The notes: generated from the letters alone by a model not told the origin. 64,000 bases of DNA from Saccopteryx bilineata (GCF_036850765.1 NC_089495.1:205593847-205657846); one strand, 5' to 3'; shown: positions 51,731 to 63,872, counted from the first letter of the stretch. Made by a program: numbers and translations.

Positions 51731-53040
51731 GCTCTGATCCTTCGTCTGGGATGAGGGCTCCTAACGCACATTTTTGTCTGCTCAAACTTCGAACTTCGGG
51801 ACGAAAGTTGGACCCCGGGAGTGGTGTGGCACGGGAGTCGAGGAGGTAACGATAGCAGCCTTCTGGAGACTGACACCGAATTCCTGCTTCCTACAGGAGT
51901 CCTATCTTGAGCTGCCCACTCAAGAACAGTGGTTTCTCCCTTTAGGGCTACCCCGCAACACACCCCCCCACACACCCCCAGACCGTCGTTGCCCGGGCAA
52001 CCTCCCCCCAAGCAGCCACAGGGCACTTGGTGCCTTGCAAACCTGACCGTGGCATCTTCTTGGTTAAAAATCTCCCAAGGCTGTCCTTTGTACACCAAAG
52101 ATAGCAAACCTCTCCTCTAGACATCCAAGTTCCTACCTCGTTTGGACAACCCACCCACCTACTCGCCCTTTTTACCTCCATTTCTGCCCCTTCCGTCCCC
52201 AATTCCTGATGCTCCTACCCACAAAAATGGCACATTATTCCTGGAATTTTATCCGTCTTGCCTTCCTACCTTCTGTTAACTGTAACCCCCTGAACTGACT
52301 AGCTTAGAAAAGTCCATCGAAATACTTCACGAGCCCTTTCCTTTCCTCTGAGGAGCTCCCCTCCCTTGAGCTCCCCTAGATCGAAGCCGCATCTCTCAGC
52401 AGCCTGCCTGCTCCCTCGCCTGCCTCCTCCCTCAGACTGCGCGCCTCCAGTGGACGGGATTGGGTCGGAGGATCCCTCAGTCCCCTGCAGGCTCTGCTAA
52501 AGGCTGGTGGGTGTGAGTGTGACTGAGAGGAATTCAAGCAGTAGTCTCTCTCCCCTCTGGTGGGGCAGAGCTGTGAGGGCTGGAGCGAGGTTGAGGAGGC
52601 TGGGCTATTTTGGTACCACCTACGGGCTATTGTCCTGGAGCTGCCCCAGACTAGCCCCCAGGGCCAGGGGTGGGTCTTCCCACCCCCTCCAGCCCTCCTT
52701 GGGCTGTTTGTCAGCTGACTGGTACCTCTGCTCCCAAAGAGACAATCCCCCCTCCTCCAAGGGATGGTGGCTGCAGACCCTACAGTGATGGCCTCAGGGA
52801 GGTGGCTATGACCTTTTCCTCATTGTCAGGCGGGTCTGTGGCATTAGATTGCAATAGACTGGGAATCCACAATAACGAGAGTCCTCAGACTGGTCATTCC
52901 TCCTCTCTGGGCCTCTGTTTCCCCATCTGTGGCCTGAGCAAGTTAGAGAAGATGACCCCAATGTTTTTGTGAAGCTCTCTTTCAGGAGATGATGAGACTT
53001 GCACTTAGCTCTTGGACTGTATCTTTTTGGCTCTCATGCA
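51731..53040. other. upstream flank, nothing recognised
   Basis: GC-moderate unique sequence. Open frames without conserved content. Confidence 0.45.
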
Positions 53041-53044
53041 TCCT

Positions 53045-53420
53045 TTTCCCCATCTTTGTTCACATTCATTCAGTTTGTAGCTATTAATCAACTCACTAAG
53101 GCACTGTGCTAGGTGCTAGGGATGTGATATGAGCAAGATAGGGACCAGTTCCTTATAGAGCTCACCTTCTAAATTGAGAAACAAAGAACAAACAGGTAAG
53201 CAAAGGGATAAAAAAGGTATTCAGGTAGCAATAAGTTTTATGAAGGAAAAAGATAAATAGGGTGAAGAAGAAGAAAAGGGGGAGAGAACTTGACTCAGAC
53301 TGGTTGCTCTGAGAAGGAAGCAGTAAGCACAAAGGTCCTGAGGCGGGAAAGAGCTTGAGAAGTTTGAAGAAGGCAGCCAGGGTGGCTGAAATCCTGAATG
53401 AGGGGGAGAAGGTGGGAAAC
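53045..53420 (+). repeat. L2-type LINE 3' end
   Basis: ACTGTGCTAGGTGCTAGGGA, GACCAGTTCCTTATAGAGCT, then GAAGGAAAAAGATAAATAGG: the familiar 3' end of old L2 elements. Confidence 0.7.
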
Positions 53421-53829
53421 ACGGGAAGGGTGGGCAGGGCATTCAGGCCCGGGTAAGGGGTCTGGGATTTCATCGGAGAGGAGGGAGGGTATTGTCCAAG
53501 ACCTTTCCTATACCTCAGCGCCTCCCACGGTGTTATTCTTCATTCTTCTACACAATTCCAGCCTCCACCCATGCAGCCCATTTTTACTGTGTAGGACACA
53601 GTTGAGACCCAACCCCTGCCTTCTTCCAGGCCGGCCTGGTATAGGTCTCTAGTCCCAAGAAGTTCCCAGTCTCCACAATGTCTACTCGTTAGGGAGCCTC
53701 CAAAGACCAGCTCACTTATCTTTCACAGTTACTCTTCCGGACCAACGTCACAGCTATCAGGCCGGAGTTCCTTCAGACAACAACAGCAACCACCACAGTT
53801 AAGATGTTGACAGTAGGTACCCTACGCCG

Positions 53830-54000
53830 CACACTGAACGTTCATCATCTCATTTAATCCTCATGTCAGCCTGTGGAGGCAGGAACTAAAAGTATCCGTT
53901 TGTACAGACGGGGAAACTGAGGTCCAGAGAGATTCAGGACGGGCCCAAGGTCATGTGCCAGATGCAGCTTGCGTTTCAGCCTGGGTCGTCCTCACTGCAC
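53830..54000 (+). repeat. MIR-type SINE
   Basis: CATCTCATTTAATCCTCATG, GGGGAAACTGAGGTCCAGAG and AAGGTCATGTGCCAG form a fairly well kept MIR core. Confidence 0.8.
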
Positions 54001-54007
54001 TAAGAAC

Positions 54008-54480
54008 CAAAATGCATCAGCTTTCTACTGCTGCTTAGCAGATCATCCCAAAGTAGAATGGCTTACGCCAGCTCTCGGTTATTCGCTTGTTTGCGTGGAT
54101 TGGCGGTTGGGACCTGTCTCAGCTGGGACAGCTCTTTCCTGTTACACGCGGTCTTGCCTGCACTTACTTCTGCACTTGCAGTCAGAGTGGTCTGACTCAC
54201 AGGCCTCCTTCCCGGGTCTGGCCGCTGGCGGGGCCTGTGGCTCGCGTGCCTTGGTTCTCCTCCATGTGGCTTCCTCGGCAGATAGCTCAGGCGTCCTTGT
54301 AGGATGGCCTCGAGAAGGAAGAGGAGAAGGCAGCAAGGCCTCTCGAGGCCCAGGCTCAGAAGTGCCATAGGATTGCTTTCACGGCACCTTATTGATCAAA
54401 GCCCATAATGTGGCCAGCTCGCATTCAGGGAGAGAAGAAACGGACTCCATCTCTGGGAGGGAAAAACATCAGGTCACGTT
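54008..54480 (+). repeat. LTR-like interspersed repeat, copy 3
   Basis: Starts AAAATGCATCAGCTTTCTAC near the same kind of left end as 46680 and 48430. More diverged. Confidence 0.45.
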
Positions 54481-54629
54481 GTAAACGGTCATGTGCACAG
54501 GGAGGGGCAGAATTCGTGGTGCCGTCTTTGCAAACAGCATACCACACTAAGTGACCAGATGTATAGAACTAGTTCAGTGAATGATGGTATAGCTATACTT
54601 GGAGCCACTAACAGCGACAAGAACTGTTT

Positions 54630-54800
54630 AAGGGGGCACATAGCATGTAGTCAGACACTATACAATGTGCTGTACAGATTTAAGCCTCACAACAGCCCTG
54701 AGTGGCAGTGCATTTTTATCCGCATTGAGAGAGGGAGCGTACCAAGTCTCGGAGAGGTTAAATAGCTTGTGCAAGGTCACACAGCTCGTAAGTGCAAAGC
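54630..54800 (+). repeat. MIR-type SINE
   Basis: AAGCCTCACAACAGCCCTGA, GAGAGGTTAAATAGCTTGTG and AAGGTCACACAGCTCGTAAG: MIR core. Confidence 0.78.
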
Positions 54801-55551
54801 CGCTAAAAAGAATGAGGAGGACAGTGGAACATGCAGACATGTAGAAACTGGCCCTGCTGTACTGTTATGTGATTAAAAAGCAAGAGACCAAAACAAACGT
54901 TAGGTCAGAACACATTTAAGCAACACAGGAGTAACGAGTGGATGTGTGTGTTGTGTAGTTTTACAGAGAAGCAGGAAGGATTTACCACAAACTGTTAGTG
55001 GGGCTTAATCTCTGAAGAGAGGAAGAGGAGGGGACTTTTACTTCAAACGCGGCTGTCTGCGTGATGCATGTTTTAGGGAAAAAAGGTTTTGTACAACAAA
55101 TGTTCATTTTTATTTCAATACTCCATAAAGAAAAAAACTCTCTTAAAAATGACACCTCTGTCTTTTTCTATTTGATTTTTGTACTTACTGTTTTGTTTTT
55201 CCTCCTTTTTTTCGTTACTGCCCCAGCCCAGCCCCTTATCACTTCTGGCCTGAAGTTCTGTGGCCGCCGTGGGTGCCCTGCTCCCCCCCTCTCCCGCGTC
55301 CTCTGTGCACTGCCACTGGAGGAGAGCTCATTCACCCTCGGCCAGGGTTCTTGCTCCAGAGTCCTCAGTGGCACGGCACTGCCCTCAGGGGAGGAACAAC
55401 CCCTTGGCCCGCGTACATGGCATTTGTAAGTTTAACTCCAGCTTGACTGGATTCCACCTTTATTGTTGTCTGGCAGTATAACCATGGGCAGACAAGTTAT
55501 TTGGTTTCTCAGAGCCTTAGTCTCCTTACCTGTTAAAAAAAAAGAAAAAGA

Positions 55552-55938
55552 GGCCCTGGCCGGTTGGCTCAGCGGTAGAGCATCGGCCTGGCGTGCGGGG
55601 GACCCGGGTTCGATTCCCGGCCAGAGCACATAGGAGAAGCGCCCATTTGCTTCTCCACCCCCCCTCCTTCCTCTCTGTCTCTCTCTTCCCCTCCCGCAGC
55701 CAAGGCTCCATTGGAGCAAAGATGGCCCAGACGCTGGGGATGGCTCCTTGGCCTCTGCCCCAGGCACTAGAGTGGCTCTGGTCGAGGCAGAGCGACACCC
55801 CAGAGGGACAGAGCATCGCCCCCTGGTGGGCAGAGCTTCGCCTCTGGTGGGCATGCCGGGTGGATCCCGGTCGGGCACATGCGGGAGTCTGTCTGACTGT
55901 CTCTCCTCGTTTCCAGCTTCAGAAAAAAAAAAAAAAAA
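55552..55938 (+). mobile_element. tRNA-like SINE next to a microsatellite
   Basis: Head GGCCCTGGCCGGTTGGCTCA, intact B box, GC-rich body and poly(A) ending at the GA-rich array. Left flank AAAAAGAAAAAGA, right flank AAAAAAAAGAAAGG. Confidence 0.93.
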
Positions 55939-56310
55939 GAAAGGAAGAAAGGAATGAAGGGAGGAAAGAAGGAAGGAGGGAGGGAAGGGAGAGAGAAAAG
56001 AAGGAAGGAGGGAGGGAAGGGAGGGAGGGAAAGAGGAAGGAAAGAAGAAAGGAGGGAGGGAGGGAGGGAGGGAAGGGGGAGGGAAAGAGGAATGGAAGGA
56101 AGGAGGGAGAGGGAAGGGAAAGAGGAAGGAAGGAAGGAGGGAGGGAGCGAGCGAGGGAACCACTGATGGTTTCTCTGAGGTAGCTTGGTTGGGAGAAAGG
56201 GAGGGGGAGGAAGAAAGGAAGGAAAAGAGGAAGGGAGAGAAAAAGGAAGGGAGGGAGGGAGGTAGTTTGGTTGTGAGGAAAGGAGGGAGAGAGAGAGAAG
56301 GGGATATAGC
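55939..56310 (+). repeat. GA-rich tetranucleotide array
   Basis: (GGAA)n/(GGGA)n with interruptions, broken near 56160-56200 by a short unique part and again near 56260. It starts at the poly(A) of the SINE, so it probably grew from the tail. The long open frames here are repeat artefacts. Confidence 0.93.
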
Positions 56311-57288
56311 ATGACATATCTGTGGCAAATTATCAGTAGATTGTGGTTTAGTGACTGTCACTGTGTCCCCCAGCTATGGGCGGTTGATGCTTCCCCACTC
56401 CACCTGGTTTGCTCGGGCCAGTGCAGTGTCTACGGAGGTGACAATGTGCACATTCCAGCCTAGGCCTTGTCTCCTGTGTCGTGGTCTCCCCCTCTTGGGG
56501 ACGTCCACCTCTGCCGTAAGGGTGGCTGTCACTGGTGCACTGCACCTTCTGCACAGAGTCCCAGCCAAAGTTGCTGAGGGAAAATCCAGGGAAGCATCGC
56601 TTTCTATTCTGGTGTTTAGTTTGTGTTAAATTTCGAATTGCATTTTTCCCATGAACGCTTATCTCTTTTGAACACTAGGAAGCTAGACAGGTAGAAAGAA
56701 TGTTCTGCGTCGGTTTAGGGAAGCAGTCGCCACTATTCAAATCCCCAGCGTCAAACAGACTGGTCCAGAAGATTGAAAACGATACAGGTAGCCGACCTGA
56801 TCTGGGGACAAGCCCAGCAGAGCCCAGCCAAGATCAGCCAAACCCCAACTGACTGCAGAGGAGAGAGGGAGAGATCAGTATTTGCTGCTATCAGTCAAAG
56901 AGTTTGGGGCGGTTTGTTACGCAGCATAATGACAGTCATTGATAACTAGTGCACCCACCTCATCCGGCTCTCATCCGGATTACATGAGCCACAAGGGAAA
57001 GCCCTTCAAACCATGATGATGGCAAGGGTACAAGCAAGTTGAGCCATTATTATCGGGGAGGCGGTTGCCCCTGGTCTCATGATCTCGTGTCCTGTGGAGA
57101 GAGGTGCGGTGCGTCAGGGGCTGTGGAGGAACAGGAAGCAGGGAAGGGGGAAGAGAGGGCTGTGGTGCCACTTCAGATGGCGTCATCCTCCATGGGCGCC
57201 TCATGGGGAAGGCATTCTTGAGCTAAGGCCTGGAAGAGGTGAGGCGGCGGGAGCCACGAGGCTGATGGGGGGAGATTGTTTCGAGCAC
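56311..57288. other. flank before the G-rich array, nothing recognised
   Basis: Unique-looking; small open frames only. Confidence 0.45.
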
Positions 57289-58126
57289 GGGGAACAGGAT
57301 GGGGAATGGGGAACAGGATGGGGAACGGGGAACAGGATGGGGAACGGGATGGGGAACGGGGAACGGGATGGGGAACGGGGAACAGGATGGGGAACGGGGA
57401 ACAGGATGGGGAACAGGATGGGGAACGGGGAACAGGATGGGGAACAGGATGGGGAATGGGATGGGGAACGGGGAACAGGATGGGGAACGGGATGGGGAAC
57501 AGGATGGGGAACGGGGAACAGGATGGGGAACGGGATGGGGAACAGGGAACAGGATGGGGAACAGGATGGGGAACGGGGAACAGGATGGGGAACGGGATGG
57601 GGAACGGGATGGGGAACGGGATGGGGAACGGGGAACAGGATGGGGAACAGGATGGAGAACGGGGAACAGGATGGGGAACGGGATGGGGAACGGGGAACAG
57701 GATGGGGAACGGGATGGGGAACAGGATGGGGAACAGGGAACAGGATGGGGAACGGGATGGGGAACGGGGAACAGGATGGGGAACGGGATAGGGAACAGGA
57801 TGGGGAACAGGATGGGGAACGGGGAACAGGATGGGGAACGGGATGGGGAACAGGATGGGGAACAGGATGGGGAACGGGGAACAGGATGGGGAACGGGGAA
57901 CAGGATGGGGAACGGGATGGGGAACGGGGAACAGGATGGGGAACAGGATGGGGAACGGGATGGGGAACGGGGAACAGGATGGGGAACGGGGAACAGGATG
58001 GGGAACGGGGAACAGGATGGGGAACAGGATGGGGAACGGGATGGGGAACGGGGAACAGGATGGGGAACGGGGAACAGGATGGGGAACAGGGAACAGGATG
58101 GGGAACGGGATGGGGAACGGGATGGG
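57289..58126 (+). repeat. G-rich minisatellite, 12-bp and 7-bp modules
   Basis: About 838 bp of GGGGAACAGGAT or GGGGAACGGGAT (12 bp) mixed with GGGGAAC (7 bp), in changing order. Every turn has a G4 run on the plus strand, so it is a dense field of possible G-quadruplexes. As the 7-bp module shifts frame and no turn has a stop, all three plus frames and at least two minus frames are open for hundreds of residues; none is a gene. Confidence 0.97.
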
Positions 58127-58467
58127 CGCGGGCTGAGAAGCGGACACACGCCGGCCGGGTTTGAGGAACAGCCAGCCAGGCGGCAGGGTGCCTGAGCTGA
58201 GCCGTGGAGAGGAACGTGGTGTCAGGGAGGTGCCCCGGGGCTAGATCGGGGTGTTGGCTCCTTTGGACCAGAGGGAGGACAGGACCGGCTCTGCGTTTCT
58301 ACAGGAACTGTCCAGCTGCTGGGTACAGAGGAAAGGAAATGGAAGGGGGGCTGAGGCAGGGAGACCAGGGGAGGGGCGGCTGCCACGATCCAAACAGAAG
58401 GTGGCGGTGGCTTCAACTGACAGTTGGACTCTGGACTTTTGAGTCAAGACAAAAGGACAGATCCTTA

Positions 58468-58806
58468 CCTGACCAGGCGGTGGCGCAGTGGATAGAGCAT
58501 CGGACTGGGATGCGGAGGACCCAGGTTCGAGACCCCAAGGTCGCCAGCTTGAGCGCGGGCTCATCTGGTTTGAGCAAAAAGCTCACCAGCTTGGACCCAA
58601 GGTCTCTGGCTCGAGCAAGGGGTTACTCAGTCTGCTGAAGGCCCACGGTCAAGGCACAGATGAGAAAGCAATCAATGAACAACTAAGGTGTCGCAACGTA
58701 AAACTGATGATTGATGCTTCTCATCTCTCTCCGTTCCTGTCTGTCTGTCTCTATCTGTCCCTCTCTCTGACTGTCTCTCTGTCTCTGTAAAAAAAAAAAA
58801 AAAAAA
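58468..58806 (+). mobile_element. full-length bat tRNA-derived SINE
   Basis: Head ACCAGGCGGTGGCGCAGTGG, middle part with GAGCAAAAAGCTCACCAGCT, CT-rich tail and poly(A). Weak duplication AGATCC. Confidence 0.93.
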
Positions 58807-59089
58807 GATCCGGTAATGGGGTGTTTGAGAAAGAAAGGAATTGAGGATAACTCCAAGATTTTGGGGGGGCAGAGGAATTAGAAGAAGAAATTTGCCCTTA
58901 ATTAAGATGAAAAGGCTACAGAAAGGGAATTTGTGGAGGGGGGAAGAAGGGAGGAATTAGCAGTGTCCTGTGGGACTTGTTACATTTGGAGCACCCATCA
59001 GACTTCCAAGTGGAGATGCCTACCTAGTTAGAAGTTGCATGCACGAATCTGGTCAGGAGAGAGGTCCAGGCTGGAGATGTGCTTTTGGG

Positions 59090-59490
59090 TGTTGCGATGA
59101 ACTGAATTGGTTCTCCTCAAAATTCAGATGTTGAAGCCGTAACACCCGGTGTGACTGTATTTGGTAATAGCACCTTTAGAGAGGTAATTAAGTTAAATGC
59201 AGTTACAAGGGTGGGACCTTTGATCCTTGATCCAGTAGGACTACTTTCCTTATAAGGAGAGACATCAAGAGACATCAGAAGTCTTCCTCTCCCCTCCCCC
59301 CCCCCCAAATGTGCACAGAGGAAAAACCATATGAGGACACAGGGAAAAGGCTACAAGCCAGGAAGAGAGTTCTCACCAGAAACCAACCGTGCTGGCACCT
59401 TGATCTTGGACTTTCAGCTTCCAGAACTGTTCTGTTTTTAAGCCACTCCGTCTGTGGTATCTTGTCCCGGCAGCCCGAGTAGACTAACCC
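59090..59490 (+). repeat. MLT1/MaLR-type solo LTR
   Basis: Pieces in order: ACTGAATTGGTTCTCCTCAA, TGTGACTGTATTTGGTAATA, TTCCTTATAAGGAGAGACAT, CATATGAGGACACAGGGAAA, CCAACCGTGCTGGCACCTTG, TTAAGCCACTCCGTCTGTGG. This is the classic ERVL-MaLR LTR. No internal retroviral genes next to it. Confidence 0.88.
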
Positions 59491-59827
59491 GGGAGTCCTC
59501 ATCGGAGATGTGGCTTTTAAAGCCACGTGCTGGCGGGCCCGGCAAGGGAGTGCGCTCAGGCGGAGGAGGGAAGAGGGCCAAGGACTGAGGCTCCTTCGCT
59601 AAGAGACAAGGCGCCAAGAGAGGAGCCCAAGAAGGAGCAGCCAGGAAGGAAATCACCGCAAAGGGGGAGAGCTGGTGATCTGTGGCACACGCTGCTGCGG
59701 AGAGGTCAAGATGAGAAGCGAAAACTGACGTAGCCCAGTGGAGGGCACTGCCGCTTTGAGGATGGAAGGAGTTTAGGCAGAATGGTGGGAGGAAACTCCG
59801 GATGGGAGTGGGCTTAAGAGAGAGGAG

Positions 59828-59831
<4 letters not shown>

Positions 59832-59871
<40 letters not shown>
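59832..59871 (+). repeat. (CA)n microsatellite
   Basis: About 20 uninterrupted CA units, ending in CGTGCAG. Confidence 0.97.
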
Positions 59872-59875
<4 letters not shown>

Positions 59876-59988
59876 AGAGAGACAGAAAGGAAAAGAAAGC
59901 TCTCTCTAAGAAGTAGCAAGACAACGAATACATCTAGAAGAGTAAGAATTAGAAAAGTCACCACTTGGCAGCCCCCAGAGTAAATATA

Positions 59989-60229
59989 GTGCTCATGGAA
60001 ACGAGGGGACCAGGGACCGTGCAGATGCTCCAGCACTCTCCGCCTTTTGTAGCGTGCACGTTCATCGATGATGTAAAAGTTGGTTTTGCATCTCATTTGC
60101 ATAATCGGCTGACTTTCTTTGACGGGTCGTTTGCTTTTCTGATGTTCTTGTTTAATAAAAAAAAAATCAAATACTTTTTTTATTGCTTCATCTTCATTTT
60201 GAAAGATCCGTTAATTTTTGTGAGCCGTG
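59989..60229. mobile_element. mariner-like MITE, copy 2
   Basis: Shares with 38775 the core GTTGGTTTTGCATCTCATTT and the right end TTAATTTTTGTGAGC. More diverged than copy 1; ends flanked by TA. Confidence 0.8.
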
Positions 60230-60860
60230 TAATTGTCTTCATCGTAGGTTACACCTTCAGGAGAAACGGGCCATTGGCAAGGTCTTAGCGTTCTCCCCTA
60301 AGGGCAAGCTCTAACTAAGAGTAAAACAGTAACTGTAACTCAGTGAAGAAACCCAGCAGACACACCAACCAACCAATCAGAGTGCGTGTCACCATTCACG
60401 GGGACAGCTGACTCCACATGCCTCTCCTGATAGGAGGCATTGGGAAGGACGCTGTGTCCCCTCCATGGTGTTTCTGCCAAAAATGCTCAACCGACTCACA
60501 AGGAAACATAAGAGGAACCCACACTGAGGAGTATTTCTACAGGATAACTGGCCTGTCCTCTTCAAAAAGGGTTGGGCTCATGAGAGACAAAGAGTGACCG
60601 AGAAGCAGTTCTAGATTAAGGAGCCTAAATACAGTATGAGATCCGGGACCAGGAGCAAATGGTTTTCACTTCCTCTAAAGGATACCAGCGGAACCACGGG
60701 TCACTTGGAGTAAGGTCTATATATTGGAGAATAGTACCGTAGTGATGTAAAAATTCCCGAGCTTGGATTTTGTTAGAGGATGTCCTTGCTTTTAGGAACT
60801 ACACACTGGTGTTTAGGGACAGAAGGGCACATGCCTACAACTGACCGTGTAAGAGTTCAG
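60230..60860. other. unique flank, nothing recognised
   Basis: No repeat or exon that I can name. Confidence 0.45.
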
Positions 60861-60865
60861 GAGGC

Positions 60866-61190
60866 GCCTGACCAGGCGGTGGCACAATGGATAGAGTGTC
60901 GGACTGGGATGCGGAGGATCCAGGTTCGAGACCCCGAGGTCGCCGGCTTGAGTGGGGGCTCATCTGGTTTGAGCAAGGCTCACTAGCTTGGGCTCAAAAT
61001 CGCTGGCTCGAGCAAGGTGGTTACTCGGTCTGCTGAAGGCCCACGGTCAAGGCACATATTATAAAGCAATCAATGAACAACTAAGGTGTCGCAACAAAAA
61101 ACTGATGATTGATGCTTCTCATCTCTCTCCGTTCCTGTCTGTCTGTCCCTGTCTATCCCCCCCCCCCCCCCCCGTCTCTGGGAAAAAAAA
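60866..61190 (+). mobile_element. full-length bat SINE, perfect duplication, poly(C)
   Basis: Head GCCTGACCAGGCGGTGGCAC. Duplication AAGAGTTCAGGAGGC at 60851-60865 and 61191-61205, identical. The CT-rich tail holds a run of about 17 C near 61157-61173. Confidence 0.95.
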
Positions 61191-61205
61191 AAGAGTTCAG
61201 GAGGC

Positions 61206-63250
61206 AGCAGGGAGGGAGAGAGAATGATAAAGATGGTAACAGCTGGGTGATTGGTATTTGGGTACTTTTTGTACTATTTCTGTACCTCTTCTGTAATGGA
61301 AAAAGCAAGCAGAGACGCCGAGGCCGTGGGCTCAGACAACTGTTTTGAAGAGTTTTGCGTTAGGACTGAGGATGGGTGGTAAGTGGGGGGGCAAAGCGTG
61401 GTCAAGAGAAGTTACTTAAATGCAGAAATATTAGCATATTTTTATGTTGATGAGAACGACTTGGAAGATTAGAAATAATGATCGTGCAAGAGGGAGAAAA
61501 CAGGGAAGGATGGGATCTACATTCAAGATGGGACCGTGGCTCGGACACAGATGGCTGGCCCACGGTCCCAGAGGACAGGACAGAGTATTTCTAAGTGGCA
61601 CCAGTGGGGGTTGGCAGGCCACTGTGTGGAAGCTTGTGGAAGTATCTTCTGTTTGCTATGATTTCCTGGGAAGCAAGGTCCTCAGTGAGAGTGAGAAGGG
61701 GGGAGAAGGTGATGGAGGTTGAGGAGAGGATAGGAAGGAGTTGTCCAGGAGGATGAACGGACCACGGGACGCAACGTGACTGTTAGCAGTACTGACCACC
61801 CCGTCGGGCCTGGCCCTCAGGTAGGTGAGGTCCATGTGGTGGCGTGTGGCTCTCCAGCCACAGTCCACTGCCGGGGACTAATCCCAGAGGGACAGAGAGC
61901 TGACGTCAGCCACTGGGTGTTTAGCCAGAGTGGGGCGGGGCATTTCTCGGGAGTACGCAGGGGATAATGATGTCCCACGAGTTTAATCAGGGAGGAAGGA
62001 GGTAGGACATGAGGGAAAAGGGGTGGACTCAATGGACCGGAGGTCCCAGTGGGGCTGAAGGGCTGTCTGACTCTGGTCCTGGAGAGAGTGATCAGGAGCA
62101 TAGGAGGCGATGGTCATTGAGCTGGCTGCTTGAAATTGAGGTAATGGGCGGTGCTGAAGGCGACCGGTGTGACAGGTCAGCTGCTGTGACTGCCGTGGTG
62201 GAAAGGCCACATGCTGGAGCCCCGGTCAGTGAGCCTTCAAATAACCCCAGGCCTGGCCAACATGTGACTGCAACAAAGCACTGCCCAGCTGGCTCTTTCT
62301 AGTCAGCGTTCCTGACGCACACACCAGTGAGGGGGAAAAAATGGTTGTTTTAAGCCATTGAATGTTGGAGTGGTTTGTGACTCAGCAATAATAACCAAAC
62401 AGAATTGCTGGTTCCACTGGGGTTTCAGGGGCGTATTCATGTCCTGAGGCATGGGTTTCCTGCAACACAGTGACTTCTCCCCTTCTTCCACCTGGGGTTG
62501 GAGACAGCTGCGTTCCGAGAGGGTTAGCGACTTGCCCCAACCTGCACAGCTGGCGAGGAGTGCGTCAGGCTCCGAGCCCACGCACGCGGCTCCGAGCCTG
62601 TCCTCTCACTGGCCTGGCACACGCGCGCTGCCCCCCGGGGCCCCGCCCGGCATGCACGGGGTCTGGTATGAGCAGGTAGGTTCACACCGAGCAGGGGGGT
62701 GAGCTGTGCCCGGGGTTCTCTCTGCCTTCCATTTCCCTCCGTTCCTTCCTGCCTTTCCAGGTGTCTTGGATGTTTTAGTTCACGGTGGGGAGGACACGGG
62801 CCATCTCTGTCCTCTGGGTGGCCGTTTAGTCTGCCAGTCGGTAGGCTCTGCTGGGCGCCTACCTTGGGGACGGACACTTCTCTAGGTTCTCCGTACCCAG
62901 AAGGAAACAAATCAGGGTCCTGTTGGAATTCCGTCCAATGGGGAGAATATGCCTTAGCCAAGTCTGTCCTCGCCCGGGGGGTTGGGAGAGACCGGGGGAG
63001 GGGCACGATGAGAGCATAGCAAGAGAAGCCCACCCGGGGGAGGCAGGGAGGGGGTCGCTGACGGGCTGACCACGGAGGAGGAGAAGGGCGGGCACAGGTC
63101 CGAAGACAGGCACGTGCTGGGCACGTTAAAGGCCCCTGGAGAGCTCAGTGTGGCCTGGACATAACGTGGGGCGTGGGGAGCAGAGGGAGCATTGCAGGAA
63201 AAGAGATGAGGAGGGTGGGCAGGGTCCTGTGCACCAAGCAGAGGAGTGTA
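61206..63250. other. intergenic, nothing recognised
   Basis: GC-moderate sequence with a CRE-like TGACGTCAG at about 61900-61908. Open frames on both strands have no recognisable protein. Confidence 0.45.
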
Positions 63251-63271
63251 GCTTAAGAACCAGAGGAAGCC

Positions 63272-63614
63272 GCCTGACCAGGTGGTGGTGCAGTGGATAG
63301 AGCGTCAGACTGGGATGCGGAAGGACCCAGGTTCGAGACCCCGAGGTCGCCAGCTTGAGCGCGGGCTCATCTGGCTTGAGCAAAGAGCTCACCAGCTTGG
63401 ACCCAAGGTCGCTGGCTCCAGCAGGGGGTTACTCGGTCTGCTGAAGGCCACGGTCAAGGCACATGTGAGAAAGCAATCGAACAACTAAGAAGTCGCAACG
63501 CAACGAGAAACTGATGGTTGATGCTTCTCATCTCTCTCCGTTCCTGTCTGTCTGTCCCTGTCTATCTCTGCCTCTGTTAAAAATAAATAAATAAATAAAT
63601 AAATTAAAAAAAAA
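63272..63614 (+). mobile_element. full-length bat tRNA-derived SINE
   Basis: Head GCCTGACCAGGTGGTGGTGC with a TAAATAAA tail. Duplication AAGAACCAGAGGAAGCC at 63255-63271 and again near 63615-63631. Confidence 0.95.
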
Positions 63615-63687
63615 AAGAACCAGAGGAAGCCATGGGAGGTTTAAGCAAGGGAGCGGCTGCACATGATTTTACATTAATAAAAGGTCT

Positions 63688-63872
63688 CTGGCCCTGGCTG
63701 GGTAGCTCAGTTGGTTGAAGTATTATCCCACTATTTTTATCCTGATATACCATGGTTGAGGGTTCGATCCTCGGTCCGGGCACATACAAGAATCAACAAA
63801 TGAATACATACATAAATAAGTGGAACAACAAGTCAATGTGTCTCTTTAAAATCAATAGATACATTAAAAAAA
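63688..63872 (+). mobile_element. VES-type bat SINE with a small insertion
   Basis: Head GGCCCTGGCTGGGTAGCTCA, but between the A and B boxes about 20 extra bases (TATTTTTATCCTGATATACC region) are seen. Confidence 0.8.

Noticed and set aside
55432..56361. 309-residue minus-strand frame
   Set aside because: It is a fusion of SINE sequence with a GA-rich (CT-rich) microsatellite; no known domain.
57079..58164. 361-residue open frame (plus) and 324- and 308-residue frames on the minus strand
   Set aside because: They are made of GEQDGERG-type or PFPIPFPILF-type repeats from a stop-free minisatellite. Every frame is open; there is no unique sequence, signal or splice context.
59090..59490. Possible endogenous retrovirus
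   Set aside because: Only a solo MaLR LTR; no gag, pol or env sequence is adjacent, so no provirus.
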